Below are positions 33,691 to 45,783 of a stretch of 64,000 bases of DNA, one piece after another; position 1 is the first letter of the stretch, and every line of letters begins with the position of its first letter. The stretch is taken from NCBI GenBank assembly GCA_035610835.1, contig CM069455.1:1697805-1761804 (forward strand), in the 5' to 3' direction. A program made the translations under genes and the position numbers. The notes under the pieces were generated by a model. The model was not told the DNA's origin and searched no databases. It saw only the letters and a program-made list of their open reading frames with translations. Source of the stretch: Ophiura sarsii (Eukaryota; Echinodermata; Ophiuroidea; Amphilepidida; Ophiuridae).

Positions 33691-33925
33691 ATTTATTTAT
33701 TTATTTATTTGAACATACACTTTTACAACAGTGGCACCCGTCTACCCGACGGTGCGTTCATAATATATACATACAATAATTGACAAAAACGAAAGAACAT
33801 TAAAAATTATTATATAGTCATGTATACAATAGTCTCAATAGATTCACTTTGAGTTCATAATATTACATCTAACAGCCCACGCACGTTTAAGGTATGATTT
33901 GCAGAATTGGTCAAGGATAGCGTGG
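33691..33925 (-). mobile_element. LINE 3' end
   Basis: On the minus strand: an untranslated segment with CGTGCGTGGGCTGTTAG, then GACGGGTGCCACTGTTG and (AAAT)n tail. Same tail type as 18030-18197 and 44661-45012. It lies exactly at the outer edge of the right arm. Confidence 0.7.
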
Positions 33926-33930
33926 GTGCT

Positions 33931-34080
33931 TCCCATCAGTCCGAAGTCCCATCAGTCCGAAGGCCCGCTAGTCCGAAAAATGAAAAAAATAATTCGGACT
34001 AACGGGCCTTCGGACTGGCGGGGTGTTTTTATTTTTTTATTTTTTTCGGACTAGCGGGCCTTCGGACTGACGGGGCGTTT
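33931..34080. repeat. Palindromic TCCGAAGGCCCG minisatellite
   Basis: Direct and inverted copies of AGTCCGAAGGCCCGCTAGTC alternate, with A-rich and T-rich spacers; the two halves can pair (33938-33975 with 33992-34015 and 34047-34075). Confidence 0.8.
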
Positions 34081-34716
34081 TGGATAATTTACAATAAATA
34101 GTATTTAGTTGTGTTTTTTTGGCTATGACTCAGGGGGTGCCACTTCAAAAATTTTGGGTATTTTCAAGTATAAATAACTCGAAAACCAAAATAGATATGA
34201 CCACCGGGTGAGGTCATGTGAATGGGTAAATGGATGAATTAAAGTACTAAAATATTAAGTCAGGGGGTACTACTCCCTACGGGTACAAATATTAAAAGAC
34301 TTGAATAAATAACCAATGCAAATGATTTAAAAAAAAGAAATGTTATGACTATTTGGTTACTAATTCAAATCATTTTATCGTTAACATATATTAGTCCCCG
34401 GGGGTGCACCTACCCATGAACATGTTAAGATTATAAGTTACTACTAACAATATATTGTTATGACTCAGCGGTTCTGAAACAGATGAAAGAGTTTTGAAAA
34501 AATAATATTGTCCCAGATATCCTGGGGGTTCTCCTCTCCATAATAATTGGACTGCTACCACTCTCGAATAGTAAAGCGTTTTCTTAACTGCTACTTGTTA
34601 TTTTTTATTTATTGATTTGATCTTTGTGCGGCGCATCCGTTTGAGTTTCCTTGCGGTTTAAAATACGGCTTTAATGCCTGTTTATATTTAATTGGGTAGC
34701 AACAATTTTCTCAAAC
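34081..34716. other. No gene seen
   Basis: Three scattered GACTCAGGGGG-like phrases; nothing else supported. Confidence 0.4.
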
Positions 34717-34719
34717 TAA

Positions 34720-35266
34720 GGGACCGTTCATTATTTATGCTGGAGGGGTGTTGGGTAAAATATAGGGGGGGGGGGCGGTCATGTAACTTTCATATGTTGA
34801 AATAGGGGAGGGGGGGCTATGTAACTTTTTATTCTTAAACAGGGGGGGTTGTGTAATTTTGTTAACTATCAAGATGGTGATTGGGGTGATTTTAGAGGCT
34901 ATTTTGGAGTGTAAATGCCATTTTTTTTCTGCGCTTCGCGCACATTTTCTTACGACCTATCAACTTCAAAACATGTACTTATGATGAGACGACTTTCGGA
35001 CAGCAAATCTGCTTGGACGATCTGTTGAAAAGACGCCTATATAATCATCAACGGTTGAAAACATGGGGTGTATAAAAACATATTAATTAGCCTAAAGGCC
35101 TATGTTCCCGGGCCAAAATCCAACAATATATGATTAAAAACGGTATTTTCTTGCATGCTTTTCACCCTCTTCTCACTCTCAGCTCTGCACCTAAGCTCAC
35201 AATAGTAGAATGTTGCATACGTTTTGTCAGGATGTTCTAACTTTTTTGGGGAAATATAAAGACTCA
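34720..35266. mobile_element. PIF/Harbinger-like MITE, third copy (left half)
   Basis: Starts GGGACCGTTCATTATTTATG after TAA (34717-34719) and follows the right-arm copy as far as TATAAAGACTCAC (about 35256-35266), where the CAGCTGGG minisatellite begins. The right half is not adjacent; 18 bp of the expected continuation, CACCCAAAATGTATAAAT, appear at 39760-39777 after the second minisatellite. Confidence 0.8.
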
Positions 35267-35269
35267 CCT

Positions 35270-35880
35270 AGCCAACATGCCCAGCATCGCCCAGCTGGGG
35301 CCCACGTGGGCGATGCTGGGCGTTGCTGGGCGTTGCTGGGTTGTGCTGGGCACGGGTTTTTGCTGGGCTTGCCCAGCTGGGGCCCAGCTGGGGCCCAGCT
35401 GGGTAATGCTGGGTTGTGCTGGGCAACATTTGTGTTGTGCTATGACGGATTTTTGCTGGGCTTGCCCAGCTGGGGCCCGGCTGGGTTGTGCTGGGCAAAA
35501 TTTGTGTTGTGCTATGACGGGTTTTTGCTGGGCTTGCCCAGCTGGGGCCCAGCTGGGTAATGCTGGGTTGTGCTGGGCAAAATTTGTGTTGTGCTATGAC
35601 GGGTTTTTGCTGGGCTTGCCCAGCTGGGGCCCGGCTGGGTTGTGCTGGGCAAAATTTGTGTTGTGCTATGACGGGTTTTTGCTGGGCTTGCCCAGCTGGG
35701 GCCCAGCTGGGTTGTGCTGGGCAAAATTTGTGTTGTGTATGACGGGTTTTTGCTGGGCTTGCCCAGCTGGGGCCCAGCTGGGTTGTGCTGGGCAAAATTT
35801 GTGTTGTGTATGACGGGTTTTTGCTGGGCTTGCCCAGCTGGGGCCCAGCTGGGTGGTGCTGGGCACAATTTGTGTTGTGC
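35270..35880. repeat. CAGCTGGG palindromic minisatellite 1 (~72-bp units)
   Basis: About seven units of ~71-82 bp, each with TTTTTGCTGGGCTTGCCCAG, CTGGGGCCCAGCTGGG, TTGTGCTGGGCA and AAATTTGTGTTGTG. The words CCCAGCTGGG and GGGGCCC are self-complementary, so single strands should fold strongly. Frames open on both strands are by-products. Confidence 0.92.
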
Positions 35881-36180
35881 TGCACGATACGGAGGCTATT
35901 CCCGAGACTTTCAGATGGTATTTCCTAGGGAAATTTACCAAGCTTAATTTAGGGAAATATACATTGACTGGCAACCTAGCAACCAACATAATATTATCGT
36001 CTCAAGCTTTTTGAGTACGTGCGAGAAAAACGTAAGTTAAAACAAGTTTGTTTTTATTATTTATCATCATATTTAACAGTTAATGACAGTATTTCAAGCC
36101 CTTTTGATAGATACACCGGGCATTTTTAATCTAGACGGTCCTTTTTTCTTCAAAAGCTGGGCTGGGCAATTAATAATAAT
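35881..36180. other. No gene seen
   Basis: Unique-looking sequence between repeat blocks; no exon recognised. Confidence 0.4.
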
Positions 36181-36184
36181 AGGC

Positions 36185-36860
36185 TTATTCATGTATTTTA
36201 TAGCCTAGGCCTAGCCTAGCCTTAAATAAGCTTAATTAGGCCTAACCCAAATTAATAAGCCAGGGCAGGCTAGGCCCCTCGGGCTTTTACCCTCGGCTCG
36301 GCTAATAATAATATTAAAATATGCCAGGCCTTATTATACCTTGTTCTTTATTAGGCTCTTAGGCTAAGCTTTTTGTAAAGGTTTTCTGCTTCAATTTAAT
36401 TTCTGGTAGGCCTAGACCCCTGGCCTAGTTAGTTTAAGTTTGTTTTCAAGAACCTTGCATGAAATTGAAATAGGCCCCTACTAGGCCTAGGCCTACCCTA
36501 CAGTACACCACAAAAAGTTGTTAATGTTAGGCCTAAGTGATTCTACTTTCTAGACTGAAATCTCGTGCTGATCCTGATTTCAAAACTGCCGAAAGCAATG
36601 AAAGTAGGCCTAGGCCTACAATTTACAAACCAAATCTTTCTGTGGGCAGAAAGAAGGTTGTTAAATTAAAATTTAAAGGGATGACTGGCCTGCCGCCTAG
36701 GTTTAGCCACTGAGGTCTAGATAGGCATGTAGATAGGGCTAATACCAGATAGCCTACCAGATTTAACTTTTTAAAGTTGTATTAATGAAATTCTTTCAGT
36801 AGTAGGCCTACTAGTAGAGTAGTAGTAGTAGTAGGTAGGCTAGGCTACAGCAGTTTGTCA
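36185..36860. repeat. AGGCCTA-rich low-complexity stretch
   Basis: The palindromic word AGGCCT and neighbours (TAGGCCTAGGCCTA) occur many times, with no fixed period. Single copies of the word are scattered across the window. No coding content. Confidence 0.6.
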
Positions 36861-36884
36861 ATAAAATAGCTACCTACACAGCCG

Positions 36885-37250
36885 TTTTCGCCATACGTTT
36901 GGTAAACGTTTATGAGGTCTAAACGTTTACCAAACATTTTTTAATGTATTTGATAAACGTTTATTAAACGTTTGGACCTTTTAAACATTTATAAAACGTT
37001 TGTTGGTTTTTGTTTATGCAATGATTAATATTAATGTTTATTAAACATTTTCACCAAGTTGTATTTCATACGTTTTGTTATTTTCACCAAACGTTTGCTA
37101 AACGTTTACGAGTTCAAACGTTTGCCAAACAATTTTGATTAACGTTTAACATACATTTTTAGCTTTTAAACGTTTATGTTACGTTTATTAATTTTTGTTC
37201 ATTTTGCGGTTTTAATATTAATGTCAATCAAATATTTGTTTCGAGGTGTA
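36885..37250. repeat. Two ~180-bp units studded with AAACGTTT
   Basis: The 8-bp palindrome AAACGTTT occurs nine times, with variants (ATACGTTT, TAACGTTT). Two tandem units begin CATACGTTTGG (36894) and CATACGTTTTG (37068) and each continue to TTAATATTAATGT. Non-coding. Confidence 0.85.
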
Positions 37251-38845
37251 TGTCAGATGTTCTCTTATTTTCGTTGAATAAATGTATATAATTTTACATT
37301 CACCTTTGGTTTTGCTCCAATAATCGTTTTTGAGATGATTATTTTTCAAACGTTGATATTAAATTGCTATAACATGTCTATTTGACATAGAGTTTTTGTG
37401 TTTTTCAAAACATCATCACAGATTTTTAGAAGTTAGACCCGTTGGACCAAAAATTGCATTATATTAAATCGATGAAAACGCTGAAAATATTACTATTTGC
37501 CCTTTTCAACCATCTGGGCTCTGTTGCATAAAAGTTCAGATTCATCTGAACTTAGGAAGAGCATGGACTTATCAGATTGAGTGATTCTGAATGCTAGGAT
37601 AAGAAGGATAGGCCTATTTAACTTTGGCCTACGGTCTAAAATCAGAAAGATCAAGGGCGTACACCACTAATTCGATAATACGCGGCACTTCCGGCAAAGT
37701 TGAGTACGATAATAGTTCCTATTTGACGGAAAGAATGGTAGCAAATGAAACTAATCATTATTGTTTTTGTGTCAAATTTGTGTTCTGCGTATTCCTAAGA
37801 ATGTATATTTAATGTTTCAAAAAGAAAATACGTGATTTTAACAGAAACATAATTTTACGGACCGATTTACACACACGTTGCATGCACGGGTAAAAGCCGA
37901 CTTATAAGTAACAAAATCAGTACACTCTGACGTGCCGGCTTCTAGCTAAAAATCCACCTGATGACCCGGGGTTGAGTTTCAGATATGTTATAAAATACCG
38001 TTTGTGTTAAATCATATCAAAATTTCAGAGAAAAATTCACGAGATAACTCAGGTTAGAGCGATTTGAACACAGCCTCCAAAGCATGTAAAGTCTATGGGA
38101 GCCGAATTAGTGATGTACGCCCTCAAATCACTAATTATTCTTGCAATTTTCTTTATTTTAAGAAGAGTCATAGGCTGAATATAATTCTTCTTACATGGAA
38201 TATAGAACCTACAAGTTCTATGCAATAGGCAAGGCGCGGATCCAGCCAAGTTTAGGGGGGGGGGGGGGGGGGGGAATGGAGTTGCCTTGACAGAACAATG
38301 TTCTCTATCAAACTAAAAGCACTAATTAACACATGCACTGGTTACGTATATATATAGACATGCCTATAATGAAAATATAGTGTTATTGTCATGATTGATA
38401 CAAAATAGAGTACAATATATTACAATACAATCATTATTATATACGATAATACGAGACATGCCAGATAGCTACGTTTTATTTCTATGGTATAATATAATAG
38501 AGTAAAATGAATATTACGATCTTTAAAGGATCTGACAAATTAGCTGCTGAAAAGTTCCATTTGCTGCTTTAACCGAAGTCATAATACGAAATTATACATT
38601 CAGTGATGAAAAGTATTTTCAAAGTTTGGCTCTTAAGTTCTGTCAATACACGCAAACAACTGAGTTACCTTTAACTTGTATTGCTTGTACAACACAAACA
38701 ATTCCTGACCAGACCGTTTCAGTATTGAACATGTTGAATGCGTCAGGGAAACGATGTTAGATTTTAAACACTATGTACACACAAAATGGAATCAAGTGTA
38801 AACTTGATCAAGATTTGTATAGCTTTGTACCCAGCTTAGCGCCTA
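37251..38845. other. No gene seen
   Basis: Includes a G run at 38257-38273 after GCGCGGATCCAGCC, a phrase reminiscent of a hAT-element end. Short frames at 37624-37812 and 38049-38249 have no recognised domain. Confidence 0.4.
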
Positions 38846-39017
38846 TACACTGTTAAAACGCAGTTTAACAATTTTAAACAATGTTGCTCAACATTTAATT
38901 AACTTGTTTAAAAATTGAGCAATTGTGTTTTGTTGTTTAAAATGTTAAACAAAGTTGAGCGATTCACTAGTTAACTTGGGTTGTTTAAAATGTTTTAAGC
39001 AGCGTTTTAACAGTGTA
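38846..39017. mobile_element. 172-bp MITE with TACACTGTTAAAACGC ends
   Basis: The inverted repeats TACACTGTTAAAACGC (38846-38861) and GCGTTTTAACAGTGTA (39002-39017) are exact. The interior is built of TTGTTTAAAATGTT-like and GTTGAGC words. No coding capacity. Confidence 0.82.
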
Positions 39018-39094
39018 TTTATGGTGGATTCAACAGTCTATCAACTAATCACGCCCCCCCCCTTGAATTTCACTGAAGTACTCAATCCCAGTGT

Positions 39095-39756
39095 TCATGG
39101 GCTTGCCCAGCTGGGCCCCGTGATTTACCCAGCTTTTCCCCAGCATCGCCCAGCATTTACCCGTGATTTACCCAGCATCGCCCAGCTGGGGCCCAACTGG
39201 GCTTGCCCAGCATTTACCCGTGATTTACCCAGCATCGCCCAGCTGGGCGATGCTGGGCGATGCTGGGCGATGCTGGGCGGTGCTGGGCTTGCCCAGCATT
39301 TACCCGCGATTTACCCGTGATTTACCCAGCATCACCCAGCTGGGCCCCAGCTGGGCCCCAGCTGGGCCCCAGCTGGGCGATGCTGGGCTTGCCCAGCATT
39401 TACCCGCGATTTACCCGTGATTTACCCAGCATCGCCCAGCTGGGGCCCAGCTGGGCGATGCTGGGCGATGCTGGGCGGTGCTGGGCTTGCCCAGCATTAA
39501 CCCAGCATTTACCCGCGATTTACCCGTGATTTACCCAGCTACGCCCAGCTGGGTCCCAGGTGGGTCCCAGCTGGGCGATGCTGGGCGATGCTGGGCAAGC
39601 CCAGCTGGGCCCCTGCTGGCACCCGCGGCCAAAACCGCGATGGCCCCAGCTGGGATTTCGTGGGCTGAAGCCGGGCGAATCACGGGCGTTACAAATCTGC
39701 CCAGCATCGCCCAGCTGGGCCCCAGCTGGGGCCCGCGATGTATTGTTGGCTGGGAA
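39095..39756. repeat. CAGCTGGG palindromic minisatellite 2 (~90-100-bp units)
   Basis: Units combine GGGCTTGCCCAGCATTTACC, CGCGATTTACCCGTGATTTA, CCCAGCATCGCCCAGCTGGG and GCGATGCTGGGCGATGCTGG. They share the CAGCTGGG and GGGCTTGCCCAG words with array 1 but have different spacers. The last part (39610-39740) is more diverged. Confidence 0.9.
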
Positions 39757-40655
39757 AATCACCCAAAATGTATAAATGTATGACAAATTTTCCGCATCGC
39801 TACGCTCGCAATGTAAGCCTACTTATCTTACTATAAATCTGGAAACGGTGTATGTTTATTTGTTTGTTTGTGTGTTTGTGTGGATTTGTTTGTCTGTTTT
39901 TGCTGTTTTGAGTTTTTGTTTTGTTTTTATTCGTCCTTTTGGTCATAAATCGAGGGGTTTTGCCTTTAACACACAATTTCCCAGTCTATTAAAATACAAG
40001 ATGATTTCCACATGTTTCCACATGGCCTTTTATTAACGCATTGACAAACTTGAATATTCCTCAACTCGCAAGAGCTTAACCTAATGATGAACAATGCCAC
40101 AATCAGATTGAATAATGTATATACTAAATGCTACCAAGTTGATGAACTCCAAAATTAATCGGTTTTGAATATGCTGCCAAAATCTTACTAGTTTCCAATA
40201 CATTCAGTATTACAAACCAATACAAGAGTGTTTCATCTCATGCTTTAAATAAAATCACTCTGCCGAAAATTAATAACTAACAAGTTTCCAGAAACAAAAT
40301 TTGGTGTATATAATATGATACTGAAATTGACTTAAATTTCACCAAATATTATCTAAAATAATATCTAATCATATTATTATAATACACTCAGAATAAAGAT
40401 ATTTACTTACACGAAAACTCCAAATAAAATGTTCCATGTCATAAGTCGGTGAAAGTCATGCTTGTCATCCCATTTTTGGTCAGCTCACATCCACAGCACA
40501 TATTCAGCAATTCCAATACGTTTGGTAATGGAAGCACGATATAAAGTCCAGAATTTGACTTTACTGCAATGGTGCCTAAATCGCCCAGCAACTGCACAGT
40601 TTTAATGACATGTACACCCTTCACTATCCAAAATGTATCTGCACAGAGAGAATCT
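39757..40655. other. No gene seen
   Basis: Begins with an 18-bp match to the interior of the Harbinger-like MITE, then TTTG-rich and unique AT-rich sequence. Confidence 0.4.
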
Positions 40656-41530
40656 CTTAGGGCGTGTTCACACTATATCTTTTTCCTCAACCCGGGTCGG
40701 ACCCGGGTCGAACCCGGATTGATCGATAATTCATTTTCTGTTCACACTAGAGCGCTATGTATGTCAAACTCTGTTTGTTGCAAGTGTTGGCCGTGGGGTT
40801 TTTTTTGGGTTTTTTTAACTGGATATTTAAGCTTTATCTCAAACTGTTTTTAAGCTAAAAAGTTTATGAAATACGTATGTAGGGATTCTGTACGCCGGTC
40901 TGAAACAAAATATCTGGTGCAGAACATAACATGCAATCTATATTCTAAAACACTGGCAAATCCAAAGAAAGATTTGGGTTCCAGACTTGTTGTTATGTGT
41001 TTCAGTATCTGTGAAATTTTTCTTGAGTGCTTTTATTTTATTTTGACATTGCTCAATGTTGCTCAATGTTACGGTGAAACCCATTGCCTCCATCTGGCGT
41101 GATATATTGGCGTAAATATCCTTATTGTGGATCATTGAGTTCAAACTAATTTGCACGGTCTCATCCGCCCAGAGTTCCATCATGGCTTCCGTTTCAATTT
41201 GACTCCATTTATTTGCCATTTTGACAAATTTGATAAAGATTTCAACCAGAACCAAAGGCAGACGAGAGCGTGCGAAGCAAAGCTGAAAACTGACGTAAAC
41301 AACTACGGTCAGAGGTTAGCTGTCTGGTTTGCAACCCGGGTCGAACAGCCATTTCTGTTCACACTACAGTCGACCCGGGTTGAACCCGGGTTCTACCCTT
41401 CACTTTCGCAGGGTTGTAATTTTCGACCCGGGTCGGTTTTTTGAGCCTATTTTTCTGTTCACACTAGACTTCAACCCGGGTTCGACCCGGGTCGTGGAGA
41501 AAACTAGCTATAGTGTGAACACGCCCTAAG
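40656..41530. mobile_element. Harbinger-like element carrying a Myb-like frame
   Basis: Terminal repeats CTTAGGGCGTGTTCACACTA (left) and its complement (right) flank 875 bp. The phrase CTGTTCACACTA and pairs of GACCCGGGT/ACCCGGGTT words recur just inside both ends (about 40688-40715, 40738, 41347-41392 and 41453-41490). The Myb/SANT-like frame on the minus strand and the TTA/TAA next to GGGCG point to PIF/Harbinger. The transposase gene itself is absent. Confidence 0.8.
40938..41255 (-). pseudogene. Myb/SANT-like DNA-binding protein of a Harbinger element (truncated)
   Basis: A frame of about 105 codons; the likely start is the ATG of MANKWSQIETEAMMELWADE near 41219. That region and NIEQCQNKIKALKKNF match the trihelix/Myb_DNA-bind_4 pattern (W...E...L..LW; then EQC..KIK.LKK) found in the second protein of PIF/Harbinger transposons, which binds the element ends and helps the transposase reach the nucleus. 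After HNNKSGT the frame runs out (QIFLWICQCFRI), so the C-terminal half is missing, presumably by internal deletion of the parent element. It sits inside intact terminal repeats. Confidence 0.75.
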
Positions 41531-41930
41531 AAGAGATCCAGCTAATTTAAATATCAATACATAGCTTTTCTTACTGAATCCTACATTACCAACAATGACA
41601 TAACACTGATTATTGCCTAATCCATACGAAGATCAATAGGGTTTATCCCTCAACAGTATTTCTGGAGGGAAATACTGCAAACTTTTATTTTACTCATGAC
41701 ACACACTAGTTCATATTGGTTCAAAATAATGATGATTAGTGAAGAAAAAAATCTCTTGAGAAACGCAGTCCTCCCCGGTGATATTGATTAATTCCCTAAT
41801 GATCAGCATTAAGCTTATCGAACCCAAGACTCAAAACTGAACGTTTGTACGGGAACCTGTACAACCTGATAGACATGTTATTTTGATTTTGTACTAATGT
41901 TTTTAAATCGTGTTGTATTGTTTGGCGACC
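41531..41930. other. No gene seen
   Basis: No supported feature. Confidence 0.4.
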
Positions 41931-41934
41931 AAGA

Positions 41935-42005
41935 TTTTCAGTTTCAGTTTATTTGTTTTCATCTCGGTAAACATATAAAATAACAGTTATATATAAATAC
42001 AAAAT
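41935..42005 (-). mobile_element. Possible LINE 3' tail
   Basis: On the minus strand ATGTTTACCGAGATG is followed by AAAACAAATAAACTGAAACTG, an arrangement common at 3' ends of CR1/L2-like elements. Too short to be sure. Confidence 0.35.
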
Positions 42006-42121
42006 TTCTTAAACGTGGGTATGCTGACTTGTTTTAGAAAGGTCAAATTAATACTAGAGCGACCGCCGTAGGGGTTCACCCAAAAATGCGTTTTATATTC
42101 GGAGCGGGTATAATGCCTCTA

Positions 42122-42195
42122 TTACCACCCATATACCACCCATATACCACCCATATACCACCCATATACCACCCATATACCACCCATATACCACC
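42122..42195. repeat. 11-bp minisatellite CCACCCATATA
   Basis: About six to seven tandem copies of ACCACCCATAT, which is why both strands are open with YTTHIPPI- and GGIWVVYGWYM-type peptides. Non-coding. Confidence 0.92.
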
Positions 42196-44154
42196 CACGC
42201 CCTTGTTCCTAAAAGGAAATTTAATACATTCAGTAGACGCGTATCGAACTCCAGATATAAACCGTTGCCCCAAACGTTAAAAAAACAATCACGTTTTATA
42301 TTTCATTCGGTTTAGATAAAAGTGGGAAATGGCAAACTGTAAGCCTACGCAAACCGCCAAGTTGCGCTTGAATTCAAATTACATCCAGTTAAGTACAGGG
42401 AGATATTATAGGTCGCGTACTCGAGTGCGCCTGAAACAATACTTTTGCTGAGTGGCCCTATCTACGCTCCGCTTATCTACATGTATGTGCGTCACTAGAT
42501 AGAATACCCTCAAGCAGAACGCGCTCCCGTTCCGGAGTAGGTGGTCAGGTAGGTAATACACTGTGCGATATGCCCTTAAAAAGAGTGTTATCATAGCAGA
42601 TTTCCCCCATTGATTCTATGTAACCAATGCACAGTCAGCTGGATATTTACAGTGTTTTCATTTATTTAATTGTCGTGGCTAATTTGAAATTGGTTGATAA
42701 GCTGAGTGACACAATTTGGTTCTACTCATAGCGTCCAGTATATTGCAGTCTGTCTTATTCATGACATAAATTGCCCGCTTAGGAGCGCTATTAATTCGGT
42801 CTGGTAAACCTATTGTTATCAATTATTACGAGAGGATTGCCTGGTTGTATATTTAAATTCGAGCGGTACTTATTGCTAACTGCATGGGTGTGTTTCCATT
42901 ATGTTGCAAATTACATCCACGCTCATGCGTTTAAACTACTCAATGGGCGTTGCAATACAGCCGGTTGGTTGCACACGATAATTATGTCATATAGCAACCA
43001 GCTTTGATGGAAGTCGAATATTTAAATTTGGTCCCTGCAACGATTGAAATCTCTGAACCGTGACATTTGTCAATACAATAAACTTATGATATTTAAACTG
43101 CAAGTCTTACCCCTTTCTCACGGAAAATTTCAAACATATGTGGGTCATTTGTATTATGTAATTTCAGTACTATCAACATCATGGTCTCTGGGCACTGAAT
43201 CAGCATAATAAATCAAGCACCAATAGTAACACTGTTAACGCATTGTTCTTAATGCATGCCATAAACTGGTCTTTCAAATTTCCCGCCATTGTAACATTTA
43301 ATTCCCAAACCAGTGCCCTGAGATCACGGTATTCACAGTGCTGAAATGTAATGATAAAAATCAAATATTTACAGGATAAAGGACACTTTGTTTCAAGAGA
43401 AAAGTGGTGTTTCCCCTCAAAAACCTTATACGCGTTTTAGGGGTCAAATTTGGGAGACCCCGCCCCCACCCAAAGGGTATCGATCAATATTTAAAAGTCA
43501 GAAAGATATAATCTAAAATATACTCTGTGCTTATTTGTGATGATATAAAGCTTATTCATATACTCTTAGTAGTTGAGAACCAATCAGAAATCAGGAAACA
43601 AAAGTTTGGCGTACCCATCGCTTTGTTTCGGCTTGTTGCTCACGCAGCTAGGGTTAGCCAATTTTTACTGTGGGTGATAACCTGTTAACATGGTGTGTTT
43701 TTAAGGTAAACATAACACAAAAAGTCCCTGACAATGCGCTTTTATGTTGGCTAATTTGATTAATAAAGATCGAATGGATACTTTTAAAGTTATGATGATT
43801 TCAATAACCACAAGTAACGACAACAAAATTGCACTAGAATTGGTTTCCTATGGGACATCATTTGTATTGTCCACTGTGTGCTAAATCAACCAGTCAGGTA
43901 TGGGGATGAATGGATAACAGGCATCGACAGGGAGTCTTTACACACACATTTTCAATGGGTATTCACACAGTAAGCAAGGATATCCCATTGAAGCCCAATT
44001 TTAGTGCAAGATTTATTTTGGTAGTTGTCTATTAAACAATCATAACATCTAATTGACTTAAATGGTATTGATGTATGGGTGCTATTTATCTCTAGCGATC
44101 TTGATGTAAAATATAAATTAATGCTAGGTAGTACATACACCACATTTTATAATG
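42196..44154. other. No gene seen
   Basis: About 2 kb of unique-looking AT-rich sequence. I searched for first- or second-half Calx-beta exons upstream of 45682 and found none I could support. Confidence 0.4.
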
Positions 44155-44660
44155 AAGGGTTAAAGTATACAACTTTGTTTATGTCATTTTGAGTAACATT
44201 CCATTTTTATGTGACCAAGCAACCTAGACAGGCATTTAGATGAATCTTATAGGCATAATTTGATACCAAATTTGCCCCCTAACAACAAAGATAAACCATG
44301 ATTAGCACCATTTAAAGAAAATTAGTCACTTTTCAAAAGTCACATTTTCAATACACTACGCGGGAAGAAAAGATCACATGTTACCTGCTCATAATCAAAT
44401 AGCCCGCTCGCTCAGGCACAACCTTACGTACCCCCACTGTGTGATCAATATCCATTTCATTCCCGGCCATTCAAAGTGCCACGCACAGCATTTTCTCGCG
44501 GCTTGCGTGCGTTGAAAAATGTGACTTTTGAAAAGTGACAAATTTTCTTTAAATGGTGCTAATCATGGTTTATCTTTGGTGTTAGGGGGGCAAATTTGGT
44601 ATCAAATTATGCCTAAAAGATTCATCTAAATGCCTAACTAGCCTGTTTTGTTGAACCCTT
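44155..44660. mobile_element. Foldback MITE, family AAGGGTTCAAC, copy 2
   Basis: AAGGGTTAAAGTATAC at the left and TTGTTGAACCCTT at the right, with the same arm and loop blocks as 27811-28382. TATAA occurs on both flanks (44147-44151 and 44661-44665), a possible target duplication. It interrupts the upstream part of the LINE tail that follows. Confidence 0.88.
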
Positions 44661-45012
44661 TATAAGCAATGTTAATGACTTTTATCATGTATTTGACAAA
44701 TGTTGTAAGTCCTTCTCTAAGCGTGCATGGAAGGCACGATTAGAGACGAAATGCGCAAACAATGACGATTGAATTATATTTGTTCATACATGTATAGTGC
44801 CATTTTCCACGTGTGCCTGGCATACTTTCAGATCAATTTTGTATGATTGACATGGTATCTGTATATAATATGTATATCTATCTCATGGTTAACTTTGTAA
44901 TTTGTGTATTAATTGTGTATTAATCTTGTGATTTTCTGTATATGAATGCACCGTCGGGTAGACGGGTGCCGTTGTTTTAAAAGCGTATGTTCAAATAAAT
45001 AAATAAATAAAA
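44661..45012 (+). mobile_element. LINE 3' end
   Basis: GCGTGCATGGAAGGCACGATTAG, GCACCGTCGGGTAGACGGGTG and an (AAAT)n tail at 44993-45012 match the minus-strand fragment at 33691-33925. The final ORF codons (DFYHVFDKCCKSFSKRAWKARLE-like) are recognisable by comparison with the copy at 17960-18043. Confidence 0.75.
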
Positions 45013-45330
45013 ACATCAACAATTTCCACTCGAGTTTAATGAATGAGGCATCAAACTACGAAAAAGAAATATGGTCATGAAATGTATATCTCCGATATTT
45101 CTTATCTTATTTTGGATTAGCTAACATCAAAGCACCTGGTCAGGTATTTTTGTGTTAGGTGTATACACACTATTGTAAACGTTGATTTGTATTGTCGTGT
45201 ATGAATTCATACATGCGTATGTTTTGTGACTCGAAAGGGTAAGTAAAAATCAATGCTCTAGCGTAAATGTGGATATGCTCACAATAACACCCCCTTCGGG
45301 GCAGTGCCATTATTCACACATCCACATCAT

Positions 45331-45650
<320 letters not shown>

Positions 45651-45681
45651 TAATTTCAATTATTCTTATTTTACTTTTAAG

Positions 45682-45783
45682 CTCAATCTTTATATTGCGT
45701 GATGCCTGAAAGTTGTGAGGTCACAGAAGGCGATCCGGTGATATTGTTTGCAGAAACAGATACAATCTCAGCATATACTTCAG
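45682..45783 (+). CDS. Exon 1: first half of Calx-beta domain 1
   Basis: Acceptor TTTTACTTTTAAG, donor GTATGT. It encodes YCVMPESCEVTEGDPVILFA and a short tail, matching the strand A-B pattern with the E-G turn. It ends with G (phase 1), which joins TC of exon 2 to give Val. The weakest of the set, since the domain half is short and variable, but phase and pairing with exon 2 support it. Confidence 0.65.

Noticed and set aside
35268..35989. Open frames on both strands rich in LGCAGQNLCC / HPAGPQLGKP peptides
   Set aside because: Direct translations of the CAGCTGGG minisatellite; no start context, domain or exon structure.
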